This document shows, piece after piece, positions 17,656 to 24,369 of a DNA stretch of 29,236 nucleotides. Position numbers and translations under genes: made by a program. Source of the stretch: a virus; IMG/VR virus record IMGVR_UViG_3300030106_002183, positions 1-29,236 of that record. One strand, 5' to 3'. Each line of letters begins with the position of its first letter. Within the stretch, counting starts at the first letter, position 1. The notes under the pieces were generated by a model. The model had not been told where the DNA came from, did not search any database, and saw nothing but the letters and a program-made list of their open reading frames with translations.

Positions 17656-19232
17656 TATATAGCCATGCCCCCGAATCTCTTGTTAAAGTTCACAACATTT
17701 CCTGTTCGTTGTTGCCGTCTTTGTATTGGCTGCACCATAATGTCTACACACATAGCCCAGGCATCCTTGGTGTCGTCATGAAGTGGGTTAACAGACACTA
17801 GCTCGTCCTCTAGTACTTGGCAGTTACCACCTCTGTAGTGGTAAATGGCACCATTCTGGTACAGGGGCTCTAGGATTCCATTAACCCTGGCAAACTTGCT
17901 ATTGGAATTAGGGGGTAAATACAAGTCTATCGGAACTCGTATCCCCATTTCCGTTAGTCTATCTGCCAAATCTTGCGCCACGAGTCTAAAACCCGCAACA
18001 GCTTCGATACGCATCTTCTTAAAGATATACTTTCTGTAAACTTCCGTAATTTTATCCAGTATTTCTGAAGTTTTTGCCGACTTGAATCGTACAATATCGA
18101 CCACGTAGCGGTTACCGTCTTCGTCAATCGCTCCCACTGTAATAACAGTGTAGTCTGAAGTGTCTTTCGTAGTCGCCGCCATGTCGATACTAGCATACAT
18201 CCATACAGGGCGACCCATAATCGTCCATAAACCGGCAACGAACTCAACTTCTTCCCTTTTGTAATACTTAAAAAGATCGCGGCTAATCGGTGCTGTAGAC
18301 TTATCATTAGGGTCATTATAATATTGAGCATAAAATTGTGTGATTTCTCCTAAACTTTCGTATACTGCCTTTTTTTTAGCTAGAACAGTCTTGTTAAACC
18401 CGAACCATTTACCATCCTTGCGCTGTTGCCGAGGCCACAGGAACTCCCCATCCGCCTCAACATTGTCCATCATGATGGTAAACATGGGAATCTCGCTAAT
18501 TTCTATATCCCCGTCCTCGTTTTCGTTTTCATCATCGTAGGCCATGTCCATCATAAGCTGGTAGGCATCCTTGGGGTGGTAGCGAGTACCCACCACAAAC
18601 ATGCTTGACTCTGCACTCATAATAGATGCTGCTTGTGCAGCCCACGCATTTACGTCCTTACGGCCTTGTTGCGTGTTGTTTTCTGGTACAACAATGTCGT
18701 CTAGTATTAATCTTTTACAATGCTTGCCTGTAATTGTCTTCTCTAGGCCGCATGTCATAATCGTAGAGTCTACAACCCCTTCTGACTTACGGTAGGGGTG
18801 GTCTACAACTACGTATGTTTTGTTCCACGCTTCCCTTTTACCTTCTTCTGGAGCTATAAGGTTAGCAAAATACCTTGCTACAATCTTACTGTCCAGAATA
18901 GACTTAATAAACCTTAACTGCTCTTCTGCTTTTTCCGCTGTTGCGCTAGCATATATAATCGTCGTAGCAGGATCGCGTATAACTTCCCACGCTGCATAGA
19001 AGGCTGCGTATCTACTTTTCCCATGATCTCTGGGCCAGAGTAACAATCTGTTTTCATCTCTAAACTTCTGTGCCCATTTCGTCATAGCTATATGACAATG
19101 TGCCATAAGCTGATAAGGTGCTACAAGGCGTATGAAAGCCTCAAAGTTATTTACCGCAGCTTGACGCACATCTTGTTGCTGCTGCGATAAACCCTCATTA
19201 GGGTAGAGCTTGTTAGCGTCTACAAAGTCCAC
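17655..19232 (-). CDS. terL: Terminase large subunit (packaging ATPase and nuclease)
   Basis: This is a 525-aa protein. The ATPase domain shows a Walker A variant LWPRDHGKSRY (PRDHGKS about 67-73), Walker B RLILDDI (about 174-180), and a VVGTRYHP coupling-type motif (about 213-220). The C-terminal RNase H-like nuclease has YASIDMAATTKDTSDYT (acidic residues about 350 and 360), an RIEAVAG strand, and the late acidic motif HDDTKDAWAM. The start is GTG, directly abutting the upstream TAA, with AAAGGGAAAGAGAG as ribosome site. It pumps DNA into proheads through the portal encoded next. Confidence 0.93.
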   Translation of the reverse strand: MDFVDANKLYPNEGLSQQQQDVRQAAVNNFEAFIRLVAPYQLMAHCHIAMTKWAQKFRDENRLLLWPRDHGKSRYAAFYAAWEVIRDPATTIIYASATAEKAEEQLRFIKSILDSKIVARYFANLIAPEEGKREAWNKTYVVVDHPYRKSEGVVDSTIMTCGLEKTITGKHCKRLILDDIVVPENNTQQGRKDVNAWAAQAASIMSAESSMFVVGTRYHPKDAYQLMMDMAYDDENENEDGDIEISEIPMFTIMMDNVEADGEFLWPRQQRKDGKWFGFNKTVLAKKKAVYESLGEITQFYAQYYNDPNDKSTAPISRDLFKYYKREEVEFVAGLWTIMGRPVWMYASIDMAATTKDTSDYTVITVGAIDEDGNRYVVDIVRFKSAKTSEILDKITEVYRKYIFKKMRIEAVAGFRLVAQDLADRLTEMGIRVPIDLYLPPNSNSKFARVNGILEPLYQNGAIYHYRGGNCQVLEDELVSVNPLHDDTKDAWAMCVDIMVQPIQRRQQRTGNVVNFNKRFGGMAI

Positions 19233-20510
19233 TTAGACTCTCTTTCCCTTTTTGTACTTCTTAACTGTATAGCTATCTGTGCCTTCTACGCCACTGGCTG
19301 CTGAGTATGATCCAAAGACCTTAGACATGAAGCCGCCGATCTTATCCTCAAACTTACCGACTACACCTGTATTGCCTTTTGGCTGTATGCTGGTTTGACT
19401 TTGCTTAGGTGCAGCACCATATCTCCCTTTTGGTGTGCCACGGCCAATTTTAAGTTTAGCTACCTTAGCATCCTTTGAGGGAGTAACTGCTTCAGCAGTG
19501 TCTACATTCTCACTGGTCTTAGGCAGGTTCTTCGGCATAGGCATAGCTGGTTTTTTTGGTGGTTTAATACCAGACAATTTACCTTCCTTAGACGTACTTG
19601 CTTTAGGTGCATAGTCAGCCTTAGGAGATGCTACATTCTTCTTAGGGCCTTTCTTATCCTTCTTAGGTGCAGCTTTAGTTACAGAGCCAGCACTTTTGCC
19701 CATAGAAGCATCGTAACCTTTAGCTTCTACCTTAGCTCTTCCTACTCCTTTTGCGAATGAGTCCAGGCTACCTTTTCCTTCTTGGCGTCCAGCACCCAAA
19801 ACTCTTTTAATCATAGCTGAGAAAGCTGCTGTGCCTTCCGCACCTGCTTTTGCCATAGACTTACGCTTTGGTGCCTTCCCGCCAGTCTTGGGTGTAACAG
19901 AAGTCTTAACTCTTTTAGATGGTCCCTTTAAAATCTTTTTAAAAGCTTTCGTACCCGCTGCACCCGCTTCTGCCATAGAACGATCAGGCATACGCTTTAC
20001 ACCAGACATATCTACAGGAGCGTTTGTAACAATCTTCTTAGCTTTTTTAGCTGCTGGCGTTGTACCAAGCCTCTTTGCTTGCGCTGTACGCCGAGCCTCT
20101 TCATTTGTAGGTTTAACTGTAGAAGACGATTTGCTCTTGGGGCGCGTATCTGCTGGTGGAGTTACTCTTTTCTTAGGCGCGTTAGCCGTATTAGCAGCAG
20201 CAACCCGTTTTTTAGCTTTATTAACATACTGCCGACCAATAGGCTTGCCCGGTGATGGTTGGTCGTCTGTACGTACAGAAAGTGGCCTAGCTTTAGCTGC
20301 ATTAGCAGACTTGTCTTTTTTTGCTACCATACTAGCACGCACTGCTGTTTTAGCTTGTCTAAGACGATTCTGTTGTGTGTTTTCTGGTTTTCTTACAGAT
20401 TTGGGCCGTTTAGCTTTTGGTTTATTTTTATATACAGACGGTGCTGGTGGTTTAGTTCCCGGCTTACGAACAGAACTAGACTTTGATTTATGTCCCGGTG
20501 TATGTACCAT
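19233..20510 (-). CDS. Very basic Lys/Ala/Pro-rich low-complexity protein
   Basis: This 425-aa protein is dominated by Lys, Ala, Pro, Ser, Thr and Gly with very few aromatics, resembling histone H1-like or nucleoid-associated tails. It has many KPxxK and PKK units. A repeated block occurs twice at about residues 178-196 (SMAEAGAAGTKAFKKILKG) and 217-238 (SMAKAGAEGTAAFSAMIKR); the first half of each is nearly identical. It lies immediately before terL and after the small terminase candidate, so it may help DNA packaging or sit in the virion bound to DNA. No known family is recognised. Confidence 0.6.
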   Translation of the reverse strand: MVHTPGHKSKSSSVRKPGTKPPAPSVYKNKPKAKRPKSVRKPENTQQNRLRQAKTAVRASMVAKKDKSANAAKARPLSVRTDDQPSPGKPIGRQYVNKAKKRVAAANTANAPKKRVTPPADTRPKSKSSSTVKPTNEEARRTAQAKRLGTTPAAKKAKKIVTNAPVDMSGVKRMPDRSMAEAGAAGTKAFKKILKGPSKRVKTSVTPKTGGKAPKRKSMAKAGAEGTAAFSAMIKRVLGAGRQEGKGSLDSFAKGVGRAKVEAKGYDASMGKSAGSVTKAAPKKDKKGPKKNVASPKADYAPKASTSKEGKLSGIKPPKKPAMPMPKNLPKTSENVDTAEAVTPSKDAKVAKLKIGRGTPKGRYGAAPKQSQTSIQPKGNTGVVGKFEDKIGGFMSKVFGSYSAASGVEGTDSYTVKKYKKGKRV

Positions 20511-20511
20511 A

Positions 20512-20979
20512 TTAATTTACCTCTACGAGTTTCAGTCCTTCAGTATCTAATACCCTAGCTATATCGTCCTCAACCTCTAGGTCGATCTTGGACTGAATCT
20601 TAGCTTGCTTTTCAATTTCTGCTTTACTAGGCTTGCCAACTTTACGAGGGTTGTACTTACCTTCTGCTAGCCACTTAGCTGCGGCTGCTCCGCCATCTTG
20701 TCTTGCATGTGTGCAGACTTGTCTAATGGCTTCGGAGCGTAGTTTAATCTCAACTTCTGCTAACCAATCAATTAAAATCTTTTCTCTAAACTCTTTCCAC
20801 TCTCTCTTCATGCGTTGCCATTCTTGCCAAGAACCTGCTAGTTGAATGGCTGGCTCATATTCAGTAGGGTCTGCAATTTCTACGAACACACGACGCCAAT
20901 GCTCTAAATCTTCCGTACCTTTTGCAGAAAACTGCTTGAATTTAGACTTAGTAGGTTTTCTTAACGCCATGTCCCGCAT
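20512..20979 (-). CDS. terS: Terminase small subunit (candidate)
   Basis: This 155-aa protein lies two genes ahead of the large terminase. It is helical and charged (WQEWQRMKREWKEFREKIL, LAEVEIKLRSEAIRQV), with the C-terminal segment AAAKWLAEGKYNPRKVGKPSKAEIEKQ. That pattern (WL...G..... GRPSKAE-like) is characteristic of small terminases and packaging adaptors in T7-related marine phages. The start overlaps the upstream stop (TAATG) with AGGAGAG 8 nt before. It probably recognises DNA and regulates TerL. Confidence 0.7.
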   Translation of the reverse strand: MRDMALRKPTKSKFKQFSAKGTEDLEHWRRVFVEIADPTEYEPAIQLAGSWQEWQRMKREWKEFREKILIDWLAEVEIKLRSEAIRQVCTHARQDGGAAAAKWLAEGKYNPRKVGKPSKAEIEKQAKIQSKIDLEVEDDIARVLDTEGLKLVEVN

Positions 20980-21836
20980 TAGTAGACTCTCCTTGTACCA
21001 CGTCCGTAGCCACGTAATGTACTACGGCTAGGTCCGACATTTAATGTTGTCTTGTTATTGTTTGTCTGTGTACGGGTAAGTGGCTTAGGTGTAGAGCGTG
21101 TAGGTCCAGTAGTAACATTACTATCGTCTTTGCCCTTACTGCCGGGTTGACCACCAAGACCTGTAGTATTCATCATGCCTAGTGCCCTAGCTGCACCAAT
21201 AATAGAACCCCCAGGTAATGCCATTTGTGCTGCCGCTGCAACCTTTTCACCTGTGGATGAGAATCTACCAAATGGGTTAGTCGCAATATCTACAGCCATA
21301 GATGGTGCAAGTCCACTACGAGAAGCACCGGGGTTTGCAACATTGTTAATATCTTTAGAGAAGCCAGCTTGGTAAAACTCTCCATACTTAGCCATATCTT
21401 CTGCGGCTGGAGACTTACGCCCAAACATACCCATAAATCCATCTTCATCTACAGCAGTAGCAGCTAGAGCATTTGATTGCTGTTGTCCTAACGCTCTGCT
21501 TGTAGCCGCTTCTCTCGCTTGCATGGCTAGTTCATTTTGACCAGCCTTACTAAGGTCTTGAGGTGCAGGGGCTGCGTATGCTGTCATTGCGTAATCAGAT
21601 GCGAAGTTTCCACCTTTGGTAGATTGTCCACCTTTCTGTGAGCCTACAGAAAAATTAGTATTCGCTTCATTGCCGCCGAAGTTAGTGTTATTGAAGTTTC
21701 CGGTTGTAAACTCACTAAACGTGTCCACCATAGACTGTACGTCATTGTTACCACCGTCATCGCCCGGGCCTACATCACCGGATGCAGCTTCCCCTGCTTC
21801 TGCGTCGTCTTCTACACCGCCGTCACCGTATGACAT
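20979..21836 (-). CDS. Low-complexity Gly/Asn/Ala-rich protein, unknown
   Basis: This 285-aa protein has an acidic Gly/Asp-rich N-terminus (1-32), an Asn/Gly/Phe/Thr-rich stretch (40-80), a helical middle (ELAMQAREAATSRALGQQQ), a hydrophobic Ala/Gly segment (AAAAQMALPGGSIIGAARALG, about 205-225), and a Thr/Arg/Pro-rich basic end. It looks largely disordered and may be a minor virion or assembly protein given its place in the late operon. It is joined by TAATG to the small terminase candidate. No family is recognised. Confidence 0.55.
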   Translation of the reverse strand: MSYGDGGVEDDAEAGEAASGDVGPGDDGGNNDVQSMVDTFSEFTTGNFNNTNFGGNEANTNFSVGSQKGGQSTKGGNFASDYAMTAYAAPAPQDLSKAGQNELAMQAREAATSRALGQQQSNALAATAVDEDGFMGMFGRKSPAAEDMAKYGEFYQAGFSKDINNVANPGASRSGLAPSMAVDIATNPFGRFSSTGEKVAAAAQMALPGGSIIGAARALGMMNTTGLGGQPGSKGKDDSNVTTGPTRSTPKPLTRTQTNNNKTTLNVGPSRSTLRGYGRGTRRVY

Positions 21837-21845
21837 TCTAACCTC

Positions 21846-22106
21846 TTATGCTTTAGCTTTTTTGTGATTTTTATTATTGTCTTGAGAGCGATTTTTTTTG
21901 CGGCTAACCATCCTTTTTGTTTTATGATCGTATTCCTTACGACCTAGCTTATTACCAACATTCCCCTTGCGGGCTGAGAGTCCCTTCGCTCGGCGGGCAC
22001 GCGCAGATTCTACTCTCTTCCGTTTGTGTTTCGGTTTTTGATTTTTCTTTCTCTGCCTTACCGTTTCCGCAGACGCATTTTTTTTGTATTCGCCCTTCTT
22101 TGCCAT
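21846..22106 (-). CDS. Very basic small protein, HNH-like remnant
   Basis: This is an 86-aa protein, very rich in Lys and Arg. The segment ARARRAKGLSARKGNVGNKLG followed by EYDHKTKRMVSRKKNRSQ resembles small phage proteins found near terminase genes that carry a shortened HNH-like motif (xDHxxx...S.xxNR). Only one His and no full zinc set are visible, so nuclease activity is doubtful and a DNA-binding or packaging accessory role is more likely. The family link is tentative. Confidence 0.6.
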   Translation of the reverse strand: MAKKGEYKKNASAETVRQRKKNQKPKHKRKRVESARARRAKGLSARKGNVGNKLGRKEYDHKTKRMVSRKKNRSQDNNKNHKKAKA

Positions 22107-22108
22107 CT

Positions 22109-22282
22109 TTACGCATCATGAATAATAACACCAACAAACGTGTCGCCACTGATTTGTTTAATGTCGCAGACTCGCAGAGTCTTGCTATCGTCAATAGTTT
22201 CTATTTGAGTTTCCATAGCAGCCACAACCTCTACAAGGCTACCGATGGGGGTGAGATAATCCGTTACAGCATAGTTAGCCAT
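22109..22282 (-). CDS. Small 57-aa protein
   Basis: A complete short frame, M-A-N-Y-A-V-T-D-Y-L-T-P-I-G to G-V-I-I-H-D-A, starts at 22282. It overlaps the stop of the preceding 22-aa gene (TAATG) and stops 2 nt before the next ATG. It has balanced composition (VVAAMETQIETIDDSKTLRV), not that of a frame shadow, and a Lys-codon run containing AAGAAGAAG just upstream gives a purine-rich ribosome site. The Y.V.DYL.PIGS...V start looks like a small conserved phage protein, but the function is unknown. Confidence 0.65.
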   Translation of the reverse strand: MANYAVTDYLTPIGSLVEVVAAMETQIETIDDSKTLRVCDIKQISGDTFVGVIIHDA

Positions 22283-22350
22283 TACTTCTTCTTACCCTTC
22301 TTATTTGCTGGTTTCTTAGGTTTTTTAGGCATTTTTCCATAACCGGCCAT
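22282..22350 (-). CDS. Tiny basic 22-aa protein
   Basis: The frame reads MAGYGKMPKKPKKPANKKGKK-K, then TAA. Its ATG overlaps the stop of the upstream secreted protein (TAATG) and its stop overlaps the next ATG (TAATG), so it is tightly coupled on both sides. I recall similar Gly-Tyr-Gly then poly-Lys mini-proteins in marine phages. The highly basic content suggests a nucleic-acid or virion peptide. The chain of precise overlaps supports real translation. Confidence 0.5.
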   Translation of the reverse strand: MAGYGKMPKKPKKPANKKGKKK

Positions 22351-22715
22351 TACGATACGTTCTCCAATCTGTTTAATATGTAGTAAACCCCAGGAATCCC
22401 AATAATATCGACTTCCCATACTTCAAAAAAGTCGTGTTCTGCATCCTTAAATGTAGATACGACTTGACGTAGCCCTGCAAGAAAGGGCCTACCGTTAACT
22501 ACAGAGTTCTGGCAAATACCATTCTCCATGTAGAAATCTACTAGTGCCTTGGCTTTCTTAACATCTTTCTGGGCTGTTTGCTCTAACTTAACCGCCCCTT
22601 CAATGTTACAGTATCCGTATACCTTAATAACATCGCCAGCTTCTAAATCGGAAGCAGCAGTAGGATAAGAAAACAAAAGTCCTACGAGCAAGGTAATTAT
22701 GAATGATGATCTCAC
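22350..22715 (-). CDS. Secreted/periplasmic small protein with signal peptide
   Basis: This 121-aa protein begins at GTG (22715) with AGGAATAA 8 nt upstream. It has an N-terminal signal peptide (M-RSS, hydrophobic FIITLLVGLLFSYP, cleavage probably after TAAS near residue 22). The mature part has two cysteines (YCN near 34, ICQ near 68) that could form a disulfide in the periplasm, a helix (VKKAKALVDFYMENG), and a beta end. It is not recognised as a known spanin or endolysin. A phage-encoded exported protein in the late operon could act in superinfection or envelope modification. Confidence 0.7.
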   Translation of the reverse strand: MRSSFIITLLVGLLFSYPTAASDLEAGDVIKVYGYCNIEGAVKLEQTAQKDVKKAKALVDFYMENGICQNSVVNGRPFLAGLRQVVSTFKDAEHDFFEVWEVDIIGIPGVYYILNRLENVS

Positions 22716-22750
22716 GTACTTATTCCTTATGCCTACTGCTGCTACCTTAA

Positions 22751-23152
22751 TTACTTGATCTCAAAAGTTTTAGGTTTCTTTTCTTCGGGGACTTCTTTAA
22801 CGAGATGAATACAGAGCATCCCGTCTTCCATGTGTACCTGCTTTACCTTAATATGTTCTTGCAAGGGTATTTGTCTATGAAACTTTCTTTTGGCTATTCC
22901 TTCTACGAGATACTGGACGGCATCCTCTTCCCATGAACCTTCAATAGTGAGAAACTGTCCCGTCTGCTCCACAGAGATATTCTCCTTCTTGTATCCCGCT
23001 ACCGCAAACCTTAGTGCGTATTCGTCATCTCCTAGTTTAGCAACATCCATGAATGGATATTTATTTCCTGTCATATCTCTGACCATATTTTGAATATGCG
23101 TCATGTTGGTAAACAGGTCGTTATTGTCGTGCATTAGTTGTAGCTTTACCAT
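22751..23152 (-). CDS. hsp20: Small heat-shock protein, IbpA/Hsp20 family
   Basis: This is a 133-aa protein. The alpha-crystallin domain spans about 33-125: YPFMDVAKLGDDEYALRFAVAG, then FLTIEG, and the IbpA-type segment VEGIAKRKFHRQIPLQEHIKV followed by DGMLCIHLVKEVPEEKKP, ending TFEIK. The order and spacing match bacterial IbpA. It binds unfolding proteins without ATP. It is the first gene behind the leftward promoter, with a strong AGGAGA ribosome site, so it is probably expressed with the structural genes. Hsp20 genes occur in marine phages (e.g. cyanophages). Confidence 0.88.
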   Translation of the reverse strand: MVKLQLMHDNNDLFTNMTHIQNMVRDMTGNKYPFMDVAKLGDDEYALRFAVAGYKKENISVEQTGQFLTIEGSWEEDAVQYLVEGIAKRKFHRQIPLQEHIKVKQVHMEDGMLCIHLVKEVPEEKKPKTFEIK

Positions 23153-23206
23153 GTTGATCTCCTTTAAGCATCATAGGCTACCTTTTACGCATAGCCTCTA
23201 TTATAC

Positions 23207-23234
23207 ATTATAATAATCTCTTACAAGTTGTCAA
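23207..23234 (-). promoter_or_regulatory. Leftward sigma70 promoter with perfect consensus hexamers
   Basis: On the minus strand this reads TTGACA, 16 nt, TATAAT. It lies 55 nt upstream of the hsp20 ATG and faces the structural operon. A second TATAAT-like match at 23200-23205 is out of phase. This is the only good promoter I found for the leftward block, which implies transcription by host RNA polymerase. Confidence 0.85.
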
Positions 23235-23252
23235 GTACAAAATACTAAGTAG

Positions 23253-23398
23253 TTGATATCATTACATTCTGTATATAGGAAAATAAGGCTAAATAAAACT
23301 GTTTGTACATTTGCCTTATAACTATCTGTAATCATTACAGAATAAATGTGCATGTACAAAACTGTAAATAGGGCTATTTTGTGTATTGTGTAATTACA
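23253..23398. promoter_or_regulatory. Operator-like cluster of TGTA/TACA palindromes
   Basis: Between the divergent promoters there are several inverted repeats built on TGTA/TACA. TGTACA occurs at 23304-23309 and 23353-23358, TCTGTAATCATTACAGA at 23325-23341 (8-bp arms, 1-nt centre) and TGTAATTACA at 23389-23398. A related TACA-TTC-TGTA lies near 23265. The spacing and shared half-sites suggest binding sites for a dimeric regulator controlling both promoters. No regulator gene is identified with certainty in the window. Confidence 0.55.
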
Positions 23399-23417
23399 AG
23401 GGGTTAAGTACCTTTGC

Positions 23418-23446
23418 TTGACAGACCTGTATTTTATTGTTATAAT
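23418..23446 (+). promoter_or_regulatory. Rightward sigma70 promoter with perfect consensus
   Basis: TTGACA (23418-23423), 17 nt, TATAAT (23441-23446). It is a perfect match with optimal spacing, probably the strongest promoter in the window. It points to the plus-strand genes, but the first ATG (24023) is about 570 nt downstream, giving a long leader. Confidence 0.87.
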
Positions 23447-23781
23447 AAGGTTATCGGTTCGTGAGAATCGATATATACCCCCCCTACTCTATATATACAT
23501 ATAGTTGGCCCCCGCCCTCCCCTTAGTGTGCCGAAGGGCTAGGGACCTCTATACTACGTCTATTCCCTATTTCAATAATTTATTGTAGAAATTCTTAAGT
23601 AGCCTCTTCGTACGCCCGCTAGGGGTCCGGTCCCCCCCGGTACCCTTTCGATATCCCAGAACAGCACAATAATATTCTACTGGTAGGTAATTCGTATCCC
23701 GCCTTTTCCACTCCTCAGAGATGCCCAATATTAATTCCATATCTATGGAAATATAATCCCACTATGGGATACGCCCCCCTC

Positions 23782-23796
23782 TGATAATCATTATCA
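23782..23796. promoter_or_regulatory. Fur-box-like 7-1-7 palindrome
   Basis: TGATAATCATTATCA is a perfect match to the 7-1-7 consensus TGATAATNATTATCA described for Fur-family iron regulators. It lies about 330 nt downstream of the rightward promoter in the untranslated leader. Host Fur binding would act as a roadblock or affect a nearby element. It could also be a chance AT-rich palindrome, or a variant of the phage operator, which shares the core AATCATTA at 23325-23341. Confidence 0.4.
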
Positions 23797-23850
23797 TTTC
23801 TATAATCATGGAACTATCAACCCGATTTGACCAATAATGGAACATTACCA

Positions 23851-23878
23851 GAACATTGGGACAAATGTCCTGATGTTC
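23851..23878. repeat. 28-nt inverted repeat / strong hairpin
   Basis: The arms GAACATTGGGACA and TGTCCTGATGTTC pair over 13 positions, 11 Watson-Crick and two G-T, around an AA centre. As RNA the hairpin would have a tetraloop if the last A-U pair opens. There is no U-tract after it, so it is not an intrinsic terminator. A second GAACATT copy 11 nt upstream suggests repeated binding half-sites. Confidence 0.6.
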
Positions 23879-24022
23879 TCGTTCTGTACTAAATCAATTT
23901 ATTTTCCAGAATCATTTCTCACAGTGAAATTAGGTATTGTCTATCCGACCCGGCTGCGCTAACACTTTCATCACGAGACGGGGGGAACCCCATAAAACCA
24001 TACTTTTGAAAGGGTTATTAAA

Positions 24023-24271
24023 ATGGCAAATGCACCACAAATTCACATCCCGCGCCACGCATGGGTAATAAACGGTTTGAACGATGGGGCCGGGGCCCGT
24101 GTTTTCACTTCACGCCACAAGGCATTGGATTATGCCATAGCAGCAGCAGGCCCGGTTCATTTAAATGTTGAAGACAATTTCAATGGATACGAAGTATCCT
24201 CCGAACAGGCATACCTCACAATCGAACGGGTGGAATTAAATCCCAAAGCAGAATGGGACGGGTATTGTTAG
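24023..24271 (+). CDS. 82-aa protein of unknown function
   Basis: This is the first plus-strand gene, with AAAGGG 8 nt upstream of ATG. It is a soluble mixed alpha/beta protein: HAWVINGLNDGAGARVFTSRHKALDYAIAAAG suggests strand-helix, followed by LTIERVELN and a C-terminal W-x-G-Y-C. No motif or family is recognised. Being first behind the strong rightward promoter suggests early, abundant expression, perhaps a host-takeover protein. Confidence 0.65.
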   Translation: MANAPQIHIPRHAWVINGLNDGAGARVFTSRHKALDYAIAAAGPVHLNVEDNFNGYEVSSEQAYLTIERVELNPKAEWDGYC

Positions 24272-24279
24272 ACCCTGTA

Positions 24280-24308
24280 TTGACCTAAGAGGTCGGATAG
24301 ATTAATAT
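24280..24308 (+). promoter_or_regulatory. Promoter candidate before the 291-aa gene
   Basis: TTGACC (24280-24285), 17 nt, TAATAT (24303-24308). The -35 box is 5/6 and the -10 is weak (4/6), but the spacing and the TTGACxTAAG start resemble the other rightward promoters of this phage. Confidence 0.5.
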
Positions 24309-24317
24309 TACTAAATC

Positions 24318-24341
24318 GGTGAGGGGAATTGTCCCCTCGCC
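24318..24341 (+). promoter_or_regulatory. 10-bp hairpin in the leader of the 291-aa gene
   Basis: The stem GGTGAGGGGA/TCCCCTCGCC (one G-T pair) closes on ATTG, 28 nt before the start codon and just before the purine-rich ribosome site. There is no U-run after it, so termination is unlikely. It could stabilise the 5' end of the transcript or be an RNase III processing site. It begins about 10 nt after the -10 box, so it would sit near the very 5' end of the mRNA. Confidence 0.6.
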
Positions 24342-24369
24342 AAAACCAAGGAAACAAGGAAACGAGACA

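Larger units (their letters stand above)
23447..24022 (+). other. Long noncoding leader rich in inverted repeats
   Basis: I see no supportable gene in this 576-nt stretch. It holds a G/C hairpin at 23623-23645 (8 bp with a bulged T and a C-rich loop), a palindrome TTCCATA-TC-TATGGAA (23735-23750), ATCCCA-CTA-TGGGAT (23756-23770), a Fur-box-like palindrome (23782-23796) and a long hairpin (23851-23878). A GAACATT direct repeat lies near 23840 and 23851. It could be a transcription-control leader, a processed small RNA or a replication origin; the sequence alone does not decide. Confidence 0.5.

Noticed and set aside
19831-20550. Plus-strand 239-aa frame rich in Ala/Phe/Leu
   Set aside because: It is the antisense of the Lys/Ala/Pro-rich gene; the biased codons of that gene create the open antisense frame and false hydrophobic segments.
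21917-22342. Plus-strand 141-aa frame
   Set aside because: It is antisense to the basic small genes, which are joined by exact TAATG overlaps; the Phe/Ser/Leu-rich content is typical of antisense to Lys/Arg codons.
23447-24022. CRISPR array or tandem iterons in the control region
   Set aside because: The repeats are single palindromes of differing sequence, not evenly spaced identical units.
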